A stretch of 45,488 bases of DNA from an uncultured Prevotella sp. (GTDB lineage Bacteria > Bacteroidota > Bacteroidia > Bacteroidales > Bacteroidaceae): NCBI GenBank assembly GCA_905233825.1, contig CAJOFE010000024.1, positions 1 through 45,488 on the forward strand, written 5' to 3'. The notes beneath the pieces were generated by a model that saw nothing but the letters and a program-made list of their open reading frames with translations, was not told the origin of the DNA and ran no database searches. Positions 31,150 through 39,337 of the stretch are shown one piece after another. Within the stretch, counting starts at the first letter, position 1; each line of letters starts with the position of its first letter. The position numbers and the translations under genes were made by a program.

Positions 31150-33648
31150 TTAGTTTCTTATAAGCCTTACTTCGTAGATCTCGCCAATCTGCTTACGGGG
31201 CTTGGCAACGAACTTCACACGTACCTGCTGCTTGTCTTTCAGCAGTTCGGCAGGTACGGGATAGGTCTCGTACTTAAATTCAGAGATGCGGTACTTGCCC
31301 GTGTTGTTCACTTCCTTTACCAGCACGTCATCGACGAAAACATCGAACTCGTGGCTCTTCCACTCGCCCACCCCCCAGTATTTCAGTCGCAGGCTAAGGT
31401 CGGTTTGTCCGCCTGTCTGCATCAGATAGCTGAAATAGTGGCCGTCGCTGGCATCGCGCCAGAAGGTGTCGTTGGTATTCCCTACCTGCGAGCGGTCGGT
31501 TTCCATCTTATGATCTGTCTCCGGCTGCTGTTCGCCAGGCTGCACCTTATCGACGGTGCGCGCCTCCAGTGCCTGACGCTCCTGCTCCTCCTTGGCCAGG
31601 TCGTCAAGATAGCCCTTATAGCTCTGCTCCGATAGGGCGAGCCAGTACATCATATATCGTGAGTCGTGAATCTCGAAGAAGGGCTGGAGCTCTAACTGAA
31701 GATTGAAGATGGAAGATTGAAGATTATCTTGTGCGTTTTGGAGATACTTCAAATTTTCAATTTTCCATTTTCCATCTTCCATCTTAAACGTGAAGTGCAG
31801 GGGCTTGCCGGCAACGGGCTGTAATTGGTTGGCGATGTCCTCGATGTTATCATTGATAAGGATAGGTGCCTCGTTGATGGGCAGCTTCTTGCCGCTGGCG
31901 TATTGTCCGAAGCGACTGTCATCAGCCACAAGGTGAGCCAGGTCCTCCGTGCCCGTCTTCATGCCGAGCAGGATAGGGCCGTGCATCAGAGCGATGTACT
32001 GCGGCTCGTTGGGCAGGTACTTCACATAGTTATACATTGGGAAGGTAACCTCCACCACGTCGCCCTTCTTCCATTTGCGGGTGATGGGGACGTAGCTTGA
32101 CGGACCAGAAGGAGTGGTAGTGACGGGGAAGGACTTGCCATTGATCCTCACCTCAAGACGTTGGGGCTTTACCCATCCCGGGTAACGGATATGCAGCGTG
32201 AACTCGCCCTTACCCTCAACGATGGATATGCGGCTGATCTCTTCATAGGGAAACTGGGTCTCCTGACGAATTACGACACCTTTCTCCACCCAGTTGAGCT
32301 CCGATGCCACGAAAAGGTTCACGAAGAGGTTGTCGTAGCGATGGGTGTAGATGAACTGTCCGTACTTCGAGTGGTTCTCCATCCCCGTGCCCACGCAGCA
32401 CCACATGGCTTCGTTAGGCGCTGAGTAGTTGCGGTAGTGGCGCGGACGGGCGGGTGTGAAATAGACGTAGCCGCCGTGCTCGGGATGCTGCGAGGAGAGG
32501 ATGTGGTTGAACAGCGCCAGTTCGTAGTAGTCGGCATAGCGGGCCTCGGGGTTGCGACGGTGCAGCGCCTCTGTCAGCTTCAGCATGTTGTTGGTGTTGC
32601 AGGTCTCAGGGCCGTCGATGTCGTTGATAAAGTCCATGCAGGCATCCTTGCTGGGGAAGTGCTCGCGACGGCTGTTGCCGCCGAAGGCCAGCGAGCGCTG
32701 GCTCGTCACCACGTCCCAAAAGAACTGGGCGGCCTCGTGGTAGGTCTCGTCGAAGCAGAGCTCGGAGATGCGCTGGAAGCCCACCACCTTTGGCACCTGC
32801 GTATTGGCGTGCATATTGTCGAGGTTATCGATGTGTTGCGACATCGGTGTCAGGAGGCGGCGATGCGAGAAACGTTTGGCGGCATCCAGATACTTCTTCG
32901 AGCTAACGTCCTTCGCCAGCGACATGCTGCAAGCATCGGCCAGCACCTCGTTCATGCCGCCGTGCTCGTTGCCGAGCATCTGTTCCATCTGTTCGTCGGA
33001 GAGGTCGGCCGTCAGGTCGATGACCCAGTCGCAATAGTCCATAAAGAGCTTCTCTGCCTGCTCATTGTGACAATACCACCAGGCATCGCGTAGGCCGGCA
33101 TACATTTTGTGCAGGTTATAGAACGGTGCCCATGAGCCGAAATAGGTGCCGAAGTTGCCCTTCTTGAACGTGCTCCAGATGCGCTCGCTGTTGGGCATAC
33201 CGCCAACATATCCCTTACCCCATTCGGGGTGGTTCTTGGCGTTGGCATCGGCACACTCCTGTAGTTCGCTGATCATATATTCCATGCGCCGTAGGCATTC
33301 CTCGTTGCCCGTCGCAGCATTCATGGCCATTGCCGATAGGTAGTGGCCGCCTACGTGACCGTCCAGTCCGTCCCAGTTGGGATAGGGCTTCGCCTTTGGT
33401 TCTAGGCCGGCTTCTTTACGATAGGGGGCGAGCAAGCGGTCGCAGTCATACTGCAACAGCGTCTTGACGTTCAGGTCGCGAGCCGTCTTCAGCGGACCGT
33501 CGAGCAGGGTGACATCGCCCAGCCAGAACTCATCGTAATAGGCTCCTGCATGATTTACTTTGTCACCAAGGTTCTCTTGTGCATTGGCCATCGTTCCGAA
33601 GGTCAGGAGCACGGAAAGGATAAGGATTCTGCTTGTCATTTTCATCAT
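31150..33648 (-). CDS. GH127/GH146-type beta-L-arabinofuranosidase (DUF1680)
   Basis: About 832 residues from MMKMTSRILILSVLLTFGTM, a signal peptide ending in ANAQ. The (alpha/alpha) barrel shows GHVGGHYLSAMA near 85 and the cysteine block WCCVGTGMENH near 415, the zinc and nucleophile region of GH127/GH146 enzymes. It probably removes beta-L-arabinofuranose from plant glycans in the periplasm. The upstream ATG at 33666 overlaps the -7 box and is rejected. Residues about 620-650 (MEDGKWKIENLK..LQSSIFNLQLE) are encoded by an AT-rich word repeat and its inverse. Followed in the same operon by the dehydratase-like gene. Confidence 0.88.
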   Translation of the reverse strand: MMKMTSRILILSVLLTFGTMANAQENLGDKVNHAGAYYDEFWLGDVTLLDGPLKTARDLNVKTLLQYDCDRLLAPYRKEAGLEPKAKPYPNWDGLDGHVGGHYLSAMAMNAATGNEECLRRMEYMISELQECADANAKNHPEWGKGYVGGMPNSERIWSTFKKGNFGTYFGSWAPFYNLHKMYAGLRDAWWYCHNEQAEKLFMDYCDWVIDLTADLSDEQMEQMLGNEHGGMNEVLADACSMSLAKDVSSKKYLDAAKRFSHRRLLTPMSQHIDNLDNMHANTQVPKVVGFQRISELCFDETYHEAAQFFWDVVTSQRSLAFGGNSRREHFPSKDACMDFINDIDGPETCNTNNMLKLTEALHRRNPEARYADYYELALFNHILSSQHPEHGGYVYFTPARPRHYRNYSAPNEAMWCCVGTGMENHSKYGQFIYTHRYDNLFVNLFVASELNWVEKGVVIRQETQFPYEEISRISIVEGKGEFTLHIRYPGWVKPQRLEVRINGKSFPVTTTPSGPSSYVPITRKWKKGDVVEVTFPMYNYVKYLPNEPQYIALMHGPILLGMKTGTEDLAHLVADDSRFGQYASGKKLPINEAPILINDNIEDIANQLQPVAGKPLHFTFKMEDGKWKIENLKYLQNAQDNLQSSIFNLQLELQPFFEIHDSRYMMYWLALSEQSYKGYLDDLAKEEQERQALEARTVDKVQPGEQQPETDHKMETDRSQVGNTNDTFWRDASDGHYFSYLMQTGGQTDLSLRLKYWGVGEWKSHEFDVFVDDVLVKEVNNTGKYRISEFKYETYPVPAELLKDKQQVRVKFVAKPRKQIGEIYEVRLIRN
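31690..31795. repeat. Word repeat and inverse copy inside the GH127 gene
   Basis: The plus strand reads GAAGATTGAAGATGGAAGATTGAAG at about 31700-31724 and then CAATTTTCCATTTTCCATCTTCCATCTT at about 31755-31785, which is its approximate reverse complement. The pair could form a cruciform or RNA hairpin and is translated in frame. Confidence 0.75.
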
Positions 33649-33666
33649 ATTTGACTCATTTTGCAT

Positions 33667-33675
33667 GCAAAGATA
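33667..33675 (-). promoter_or_regulatory. -7 promoter box of the GH127-dehydratase operon
   Basis: TATCTTTGC on the minus strand, immediately before ATG 33666; this supports the downstream start at 33648. Confidence 0.6.
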
Positions 33676-33677
33676 AT

Positions 33678-33715
33678 GATTTCTACTGAAAGGACACCGT
33701 GTTTTTGTAGAAATC
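33678..33715. promoter_or_regulatory. Inverted repeat upstream of the GH127 promoter
   Basis: GATTTCTAC 33678-33686 and GTAGAAATC 33707-33715, a perfect 9-bp inverted repeat spanning the -10 to -40 region of the GH127 promoter. Candidate operator for sugar-responsive control; no regulator gene is adjacent. Confidence 0.45.
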
Positions 33716-33844
33716 TTCTAAAATTGATGGAAGTTTTTCCACAAGAAGCATGTAAGGAACTGACATGATAGTTAGCCGATCAGGCTTCTCGTTTCATAAG
33801 TTTCTCTTTTTGTGTATTTTGGCTTCACCATTTGATTTTCTCCA

Positions 33845-33853
33845 TGCAAAAGT
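33845..33853 (-). promoter_or_regulatory. Second, distal -7 box on the minus strand
   Basis: TACTTTTGC on the minus strand about 190 nt upstream of the GH127 start. No -33 match. The rest of the 300-nt gap (33676-33966) shows only the elements listed here and AT-rich sequence. Confidence 0.35.
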
Positions 33854-33876
33854 ACGAAAAATCAAGAATTATTGAT

Positions 33877-33885
33877 TACCTTTGC
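33877..33885 (+). promoter_or_regulatory. -7 promoter box of the GH67 gene
   Basis: TACCTTTGC with an 80-nt leader to the ATG at 33967; no convincing -33 element, suggesting activator dependence. Confidence 0.55.
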
Positions 33886-33910
33886 CATTGATTTTAATAT
33901 GTTTTGTGAA

Positions 33911-33924
33911 ATAAACATGTTTAT
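33911..33924. promoter_or_regulatory. 14-bp palindrome in the GH67 leader
   Basis: ATAAACATGTTTAT is a perfect palindrome about 20 nt downstream of the expected transcription start. A regulator bound there would block transcription; function is inferred. Confidence 0.45.
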
Positions 33925-33966
33925 GCCATTAAAAACGAAATAACAATAATAAAGATAACACCAACT

Positions 33967-36000
33967 ATGAAAATGAAAAGAATTCTTATTTCTGTACTCG
34001 TCTTGCTGATGGCAGGATGGAGCAGTGCTTATGGTGAGGACGGCAGTCGCCTGTGGCTACGTCTCGACACAGTCAACACCACCGCCATGATAACGGGCGT
34101 AAAAGGAACGGCTATGACCGAGTTGCAAACCTACTGGCAGGGCGACCCTGTGGTGCTGAAAAGGCAGAAAGGCCTAACAAAGGATGGCTATACCATCAAA
34201 AGCCTGAATGGAAAGATTGTGATTACTGCTGCCAACGATGCGGGTCTGCTCTATGGTGCCTATCATCTGCTACGCCTGCAAGAGACGGGTGAGTCATGCG
34301 ACATGCTTGACATCAAGGAGGAACCATTTTATGACCTGCGCATCCTGAACCACTGGGATAACCCCAACGGCACTGTCGAGCGCGGCTTTGCAGGCAGGAG
34401 CATTTTCCTCAATCCCGACCCGGAGCGCATGAAGAGGTATGCTCGCGCCAACGCTTCCATCGGCATCAACGGCACCGTGCTCAACAATGTGAATGCCAAG
34501 CCCGAGGCGCTATCGACCGAGAGCCTGCAGAAGGCAAAGAGCATCGCCGACCAGTTGCGCCCCTACGGTATCCGCGTCTATCTCTCCATTAACTTTGCCT
34601 CGCCCATTAAGGTTGGCGGACTGGCAACAGCCGATCCGCTCAACGCCGAAGTTGTCGGTTGGTGGAAGGAAAAGGTGAACGAGATATACAAACTTATTCC
34701 AGATTTTGGCGGCTTCCTTGTGAAAGCCAACTCCGAGGGTGAGCCCGGTCCACAAGACTTTGGACGCACACATGCCGATGGTGCCAACATGCTGGCCGAC
34801 GTATTGCGACCGCACAAGGGCATCGTGATGTGGCGTGCCTTCGTCTATGCTCCCCAGAGTCCCGACCGCGCCAATCAGGCCTATTTGGAGTTCATGCCGC
34901 TCGATGGCCAGTTCCGTGATAATGTCATCATTCAGATCAAGAATGGCCCCGTCGATTTCCAGCCTCGTGAGCCATACAGTCCGCTGTTCACCGCCATGCA
35001 GAAGACGCCGATGATGGTAGAGTTCCAGATTACGCAGGAGTATCTCGGTGCTGCCAATCATCTGGTTTATCTTGCCCCCATGTGGCAGGAATTCTTCTCA
35101 TTTGTGAAGCCCGCCAGCCTTAGGGCGATGGCCGGCGTGGCCAACATCGGTGACGACACCAATTGGTGCGGTCACCACTTCGCACAGGCTAATTGGTATG
35201 CCTTTGGCCGTCTGGCATGGAACCCCTCGTTGAAGACGGAAGAGATTGCCTACGAGTGGCTCAGGCAAACATTTGCACCCTTTTCAAATCCTGAAAGACC
35301 CACAATCACCACTTATCTAAGTAGTGCCCGCTATCCGGCAGTCTATGGGAACCCATGGGGCGTTCTGATTGACTTGATGATGTCCAGCCGCGAGGCCTGC
35401 GTGAACTACATGATGCCGCTGGGCCTCCACCATATCTTTGCCGGCAACCACCACTATGGTCCCGAGCCCTGGTACGCTCCGCGCGGTGTGAGAGCCGACT
35501 GGACACCTCCCTACTACCACAAGGCCGACAGCATAGGACTGGGCTTTGACCGTACACTCTCTGGTTCGGCCAACGTTAAACAGTATCCCGATGAGCTGTG
35601 CCGTCTCTACAACGATATCAACACTTGTCCCGAGAACCTGCTCACCTGGTTCCACCACGTGCCTTGGGACCACAAGATGAAGAGCGGCCGTACCTTCTGG
35701 GACGAACTCTGCCATAAGTACGACGATGGTGTACACGAAGCACGTCGTTTCCTCACCATCTGGGATGCCATGCAGCCCTATGTCGATGCTCAGCGCTTCG
35801 CCGAAGTGCAGCGCAAGCTTCGCATCCAAGCCCGCGATAGTGAGTGGTGGCGTGATGCCTGTCTGCTCTATTTCCAGACCTTCTCACATCGTCCCATCCC
35901 GCAGGACGTAGAACATCCTGTTCATAATCTCGACGAGATGATGAAGTTCCGCATCCCCATCAGTATGTACGAAAATCCCGAGAGCGGATATACCAAATAG
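33967..36000 (+). CDS. Alpha-glucuronidase, glycoside hydrolase family 67
   Basis: 677 residues with a signal peptide (MKMKRILISVLVLLMAGWSSAYG). GH67 enzymes remove 4-O-methyl-glucuronic acid from the non-reducing end of xylo-oligosaccharides. Recognisable blocks: DIKEEPFYDLRILNHWDN near 115-132, VKANSEGEPGPQDFGRTHAD near 253 (with the general-acid glutamate), VEFQITQEYLG near 350 and the tail domain with TWFHHVPWDHKM. Length is typical. It is divergent from the GH127 operon with a shared 300-nt control region, fitting joint use of glucurono-arabinoxylan side chains. Confidence 0.95.
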   Translation: MKMKRILISVLVLLMAGWSSAYGEDGSRLWLRLDTVNTTAMITGVKGTAMTELQTYWQGDPVVLKRQKGLTKDGYTIKSLNGKIVITAANDAGLLYGAYHLLRLQETGESCDMLDIKEEPFYDLRILNHWDNPNGTVERGFAGRSIFLNPDPERMKRYARANASIGINGTVLNNVNAKPEALSTESLQKAKSIADQLRPYGIRVYLSINFASPIKVGGLATADPLNAEVVGWWKEKVNEIYKLIPDFGGFLVKANSEGEPGPQDFGRTHADGANMLADVLRPHKGIVMWRAFVYAPQSPDRANQAYLEFMPLDGQFRDNVIIQIKNGPVDFQPREPYSPLFTAMQKTPMMVEFQITQEYLGAANHLVYLAPMWQEFFSFVKPASLRAMAGVANIGDDTNWCGHHFAQANWYAFGRLAWNPSLKTEEIAYEWLRQTFAPFSNPERPTITTYLSSARYPAVYGNPWGVLIDLMMSSREACVNYMMPLGLHHIFAGNHHYGPEPWYAPRGVRADWTPPYYHKADSIGLGFDRTLSGSANVKQYPDELCRLYNDINTCPENLLTWFHHVPWDHKMKSGRTFWDELCHKYDDGVHEARRFLTIWDAMQPYVDAQRFAEVQRKLRIQARDSEWWRDACLLYFQTFSHRPIPQDVEHPVHNLDEMMKFRIPISMYENPESGYTK

Positions 36001-36044
36001 CAGAATAATGAATAAGACCATTTACCTTGTTGGGAGCTGCTCGG

Positions 36045-36338
36045 ATGGCTTGGAAACTGAAATATCGCTGTAAGCAGTGTGGATACGAAGCCGATGTCTA
36101 TGAAGGGCGTGGCCTTTTCCGTCAAGAAATTGCGGCGATGTCGTGCCCTGATTGCAAAACGATTCAGAACATTGTAGTCGGTGGTATCATAGCCGACGTG
36201 GCTCCGTCTTATAGAAGCGAGGTTGGCCGTCTATGTCTGAACTGTGGTAGCGATAGCATCAGGATATGGGATAAGCACACATGTCCGAAATGTCAGGGGG
36301 GAATGGAAGAAACAGGAGAAAAAATTTTCTGGACATGA
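36045..36338 (+). CDS. Small zinc-ribbon protein
   Basis: 97 residues. Two CxxC pairs form each ribbon: CKQCGY near 8 with CPDCK near 32, and CLNCGS near 65 with CPKCQGG near 83. Such proteins are often nucleic-acid or protein-interaction modules; no specific function can be given. ATG 36045 is preferred over TTG 36027. It follows the GH67 stop by 44 nt and may be cotranscribed. The 71-nt gap to the convergent Crp/Fnr gene carries GAAGGAG/CTCCTTC at its edges, perhaps a shared terminator. Confidence 0.75.
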   Translation: MAWKLKYRCKQCGYEADVYEGRGLFRQEIAAMSCPDCKTIQNIVVGGIIADVAPSYRSEVGRLCLNCGSDSIRIWDKHTCPKCQGGMEETGEKIFWT

Positions 36339-36409
36339 TGAAGGAGATTCTCTTTATGCCAGTGTGGACCTTCCACCACCAAAAGGGGTAACCCTCATAA
36401 GGACCTCCT

Positions 36410-37084
36410 TCAGCTTTGCAAGAGTTTTTCCAATGAAGGAATGCTGATGCGGCCACGGTGCAGCGTCAGCAACCTTTCTTCTTGCAACTGATTGAGCATG
36501 TGGGAGATGTCGAGGCGGCTGTCACCAAGCTCGGCGGCAAGACGTGTCATGAGGATATGCAGTTCCTTGGGACCTGCCGGCCAAGTGCAACGATAGAGTA
36601 GGAAGCGTTGGAAACGTTGGCGCAGTGTCTGGGGCGCGCTGTGCCACTGATGGGCAGCTCGTCGCTGAGCCTGCGTGGAGAGAATGTTCAGCAGGTTGAG
36701 GCGGATAATGAGGAAGTCGTCGAGCAGGCGCAGCACTTCGTCTTTCGACAGGGTGATGAGGTGACAGGGACATGCGGTGCGCCAGGTACCAGAGTAGCGG
36801 GGACGGACACCGAAGAGAGCTTCGGGCTGCACCATCCAGGGGGCGACAAGCTGCTCGCTGAGTTGATAGCCACCATCGTCGCTTTGGGTAGTGAGTTCCA
36901 GACTGCCGCTGATGAGGAAGAATAGCTGCTGGCAGGGAGTGCCCTCGCGGGCAATGATGGCATCGCCGTTATGCTTCATGAACCCGAATTTCGTATTGCC
37001 GGCCAATTGCAGCAGCTCGGTACGGCTGAGGCCTTGGAAGAGGGGGAAGCTAAGCAGGTGGTCGTAGAGTTTGAGGCTGGGCAT
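36410..37084 (-). CDS. Crp/Fnr-family transcriptional regulator
   Basis: About 224 residues from MPSLKLYDHLLSFPLFQGLS. Cyclic-nucleotide-like domain (about 5-120; GDAIIAREGTPCQQLFFLISG) joined to a winged helix at the C-terminus (LAAELGDSRLDISHMLNQLQEE). No cysteine cluster of Fnr type is seen at the N-terminus, so the signal is unknown. The frame is open for 11 more codons (ALFTFHYSLS) but these are encoded by a TGAATAGTGAAAAG word repeat and are probably untranslated. It is the last gene of the operon running from 39230. Confidence 0.85.
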   Translation of the reverse strand: MPSLKLYDHLLSFPLFQGLSRTELLQLAGNTKFGFMKHNGDAIIAREGTPCQQLFFLISGSLELTTQSDDGGYQLSEQLVAPWMVQPEALFGVRPRYSGTWRTACPCHLITLSKDEVLRLLDDFLIIRLNLLNILSTQAQRRAAHQWHSAPQTLRQRFQRFLLYRCTWPAGPKELHILMTRLAAELGDSRLDISHMLNQLQEERLLTLHRGRISIPSLEKLLQS

Positions 37085-37127
37085 TGATAGTGAATAGTGA
37101 AAAGTGAATAGTGCCAACAGCTAAAAG

Positions 37128-38117
37128 CTAATTGCTAATCGCAAGTTCCGGGGAGTGCCACACGGTCAGTTCACCCTGCTCGTCAGTATAGATGAGGTAG
37201 GCTTTCAGTTCGGGATGTGCGTTGAGTACTTCTTTGGAGTCCTTGAGTCCCAGTACCATGAAGGCTGTGGCATAAGCGTCGGCAGTGGCACAGTTTTCAG
37301 CAAAGACGGTGGCTGAGAGCAGTTCGTGCTGTACGGGGTAGCCTGTACGGGGATCAATGGTGTGGGCATACTTACGCCCTCCCTTATAGTAGAAATTGCG
37401 GTAGTTTCCACTAGTGGCCATTGCCGACTCATTCACCGAAAGGATGGTTTGCAGCTCGCCGTTAGTCTCCTCCTTTAAGTCTCCCTCCACAGGGCTTTCT
37501 GTAGGCTTGGTGATGCCGATATGCCAGGGCTCACCCTTCGCATTATGACCGTGGGTAACCACTTCACCGCCAATCTCCACCATGTAGTTCGTGACACCGT
37601 TCTCTTCTAATGTGCGGGCGACTATGTCACAGCCATAACCCTTAGCAATGGCGCTGAAGTCCATCTGCGAGCGGATGAGCAGCAGACTATCTACTTGCTC
37701 CGGAGTAGGCATCTGTTCGTTCTTGAAGCCAAAGCCCCAGGCGTTGACTAACGGGGCGACGGTGATGTCGAAAGCACCGTCGGTGTCGTCGCTGACTTTC
37801 ATGGCTAGGTCATATACTTCTTGGAACATGGGGCTGCGCTCGGGCTGCTCGCCTCGGTTGATGGCTGATACGGTGCTCTTTTCGTTGAACATAGAGAACT
37901 CCATATCGACTTTTGCCAGTGCCTGCTCCACTTCTTCTTGCAGGTCGCGGTCGCTCTGGTAGGTAATGTTGTAGATGGTGCCGAAAACGAATCCTTCATT
38001 GTGCAGGAAGCTTGTCTCTTCCGTACCTTTGTTGCGTTCTTGCAGCGCAATAAAGATGGTTCCTCCAACGAGTAGCAGGAGGAGCGGTATTTGCCAGTAT
38101 AAGGATTTCTTTTTCAT
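37128..38117 (-). CDS. apbE: FAD:protein FMN transferase (ApbE)
   Basis: 329 residues. It attaches FMN to a threonine of target proteins such as Rnf and Nqr subunits, using FAD, outside the inner membrane. An N-terminal membrane anchor (IPLLLLLVGGTIFIAL) is followed by GTIYNITY, DISAIAKGYGCD-like FSAIAKGYGCDIVA near 171, MVEIGGEV near 195 and KYAHTIDPRTGYPVQ near 255 with the metal-binding region AENCATADAYATAFM. It overlaps the upstream gene by 4 nt. The last residues ELAISN run into a repeat. No Rnf or Nqr genes in the window. Confidence 0.93.
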   Translation of the reverse strand: MKKKSLYWQIPLLLLLVGGTIFIALQERNKGTEETSFLHNEGFVFGTIYNITYQSDRDLQEEVEQALAKVDMEFSMFNEKSTVSAINRGEQPERSPMFQEVYDLAMKVSDDTDGAFDITVAPLVNAWGFGFKNEQMPTPEQVDSLLLIRSQMDFSAIAKGYGCDIVARTLEENGVTNYMVEIGGEVVTHGHNAKGEPWHIGITKPTESPVEGDLKEETNGELQTILSVNESAMATSGNYRNFYYKGGRKYAHTIDPRTGYPVQHELLSATVFAENCATADAYATAFMVLGLKDSKEVLNAHPELKAYLIYTDEQGELTVWHSPELAISN

Positions 38118-38779
38118 ATATCGATAGTTAGGTTAAAGGTATAGCCCAGTCGTGTGCTCTCCTGAATGCCATAGCCGGGCACATACCAAGTCTTCTCTGT
38201 TATTCCGTCGTCGTGGGCCAGTCGCTTGCGATAGCGCACGCTCCATCCCAAGTGTAGCGGTCCGGCCACCTTGGCATCAATACCTAAAAGTACCTCAGCC
38301 CAGTGTTGGTAACAGGACTCGTCCTTCACACCGAAGCTTGTGTCCCATTGCCAGCAGGGGTCAGGGAAGGTCTGACGGTCTAAATCGATCTTGTAGTGGG
38401 TATAGGCATAGCGGATACCAGCGAAGATGCGGTTGCCCGTATGCTTTTCCTTCAGCAGGTTCACATCGCAACCGAGACGGAAGTAGGGCGCTTTGGTGTG
38501 ATAGGTGATGCCTGTTACCTCGTCGTTTTCATGACTGGCTTTACCCAGTCCCAGCTCCAGGGTAGGGAAGTACTGGTCGTGCAGATTCACACGGAGGGCT
38601 CCTTCTAACTGTCCGTAGTCGCTCAGTTGCAACTGGGCTGCTCCTGCCAGGTCGAAGCTGACGGCCACACCTTGGAAAAAGGACACCGTGTCGCGCTCCC
38701 ATTTCAGGAATCCCTGAGCTGCAGCACTTGCACTAATGAGCAGAGAAGTAAATATGCAGATGAGTCTTGCTTGGGTCAT
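38114..38779 (-). CDS. Exported beta-barrel-like protein (resembles DUF6048)
   Basis: 221 residues. Signal peptide LICIFTSLLISASAAAQG, then repeated alternating strands (VAVSFDLAGAAQLQLSD; HTKAPYFRLGCDVNLL; GPLHLGWSVRYRKRL; LGYTFNLTIDI) ending in an aromatic/hydrophobic strand, as in small outer-membrane barrels. The DUF6048 name is from memory of the usual Bacteroidota gene pair. It overlaps the upstream lipoprotein gene by 47 nt and the downstream apbE by 4 nt, so the three are one translational unit. Confidence 0.7.
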   Translation of the reverse strand: MTQARLICIFTSLLISASAAAQGFLKWERDTVSFFQGVAVSFDLAGAAQLQLSDYGQLEGALRVNLHDQYFPTLELGLGKASHENDEVTGITYHTKAPYFRLGCDVNLLKEKHTGNRIFAGIRYAYTHYKIDLDRQTFPDPCWQWDTSFGVKDESCYQHWAEVLLGIDAKVAGPLHLGWSVRYRKRLAHDDGITEKTWYVPGYGIQESTRLGYTFNLTIDI

Positions 38780-39230
38780 AATCTACACGTGGGTCTATGA
38801 TCGTGATGCTGTCAATGCCGTTGCGGGTATAGCGGGTTCCTGTGAGTTGGTGGAAGAAGTGGGCCGAGCAATCAACGCTCTCGAAGTGGGGGATGTCGTC
38901 TTTCTTCAGCCACAGCGTGTCGAGGGTATAGTTTCCGTTAATATCGCCCTTGAAGAAGACCAGCATGTCCTCGGGGTGCGAATAGCTGATGGGGAGTGAG
39001 AAAGCCGACTGTCCGATGAGGCGGTTCAGCAACAGCGTGTCGGTGCCGTCGCTACGCTGCGTCCATACCCACAATGTGTCGTTCAATGTCGTCTCGTTGC
39101 CCTCGGCATCGCAGATGGCATAGTGCGTGCTCACCGTGTTCTGTACAGGGCAGTCGATACTTGAGCAGGCGCTCATGCCAAATGAAAGATGAAAGATGAA
39201 AAATGTGATTAGACCGTATGCAACCTGCAT
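38733..39230 (-). CDS. Lipoprotein (resembles DUF6452)
   Basis: About 165 residues from MQVAYGLITFFIFHLSFGMSAC. The signal peptide ends in a lipobox with cysteine at residue 21-22 and is followed by a beta-rich domain (LNDTLWVWTQRSDGTDTLLL; GDINGNYTLDTLWL). The open frame extends to 39323, but that part has no signal character. FFIFHLSFG is encoded by an AAATGAAAGATGAAAGATG word repeat, so part of the signal peptide derives from a repeat. First gene of the operon; function unknown. Confidence 0.65.
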   Translation of the reverse strand: MQVAYGLITFFIFHLSFGMSACSSIDCPVQNTVSTHYAICDAEGNETTLNDTLWVWTQRSDGTDTLLLNRLIGQSAFSLPISYSHPEDMLVFFKGDINGNYTLDTLWLKKDDIPHFESVDCSAHFFHQLTGTRYTRNGIDSITIIDPRVDYDPSKTHLHIYFSAH

Positions 39231-39337
39231 ACCTTTCTTGGTCTGCCTCCTCTTGATTGCATTCCTATTGTCGTTACCAACATGTTGTCCATGTCCGTTG
39301 AAACATCTCATCATATCTTTCATCTTTCCTTTTTCAT

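Noticed and set aside
32437..33093. 218-codon open frame antisense to the GH127 gene
   Set aside because: Valine- and histidine-rich shadow of the opposite strand; the GH127 motifs prove the minus strand is coding.
33649..33666. Upstream start codon of the GH127 gene at 33666
   Set aside because: It abuts the -7 box, and the signal peptide begins properly at 33648.
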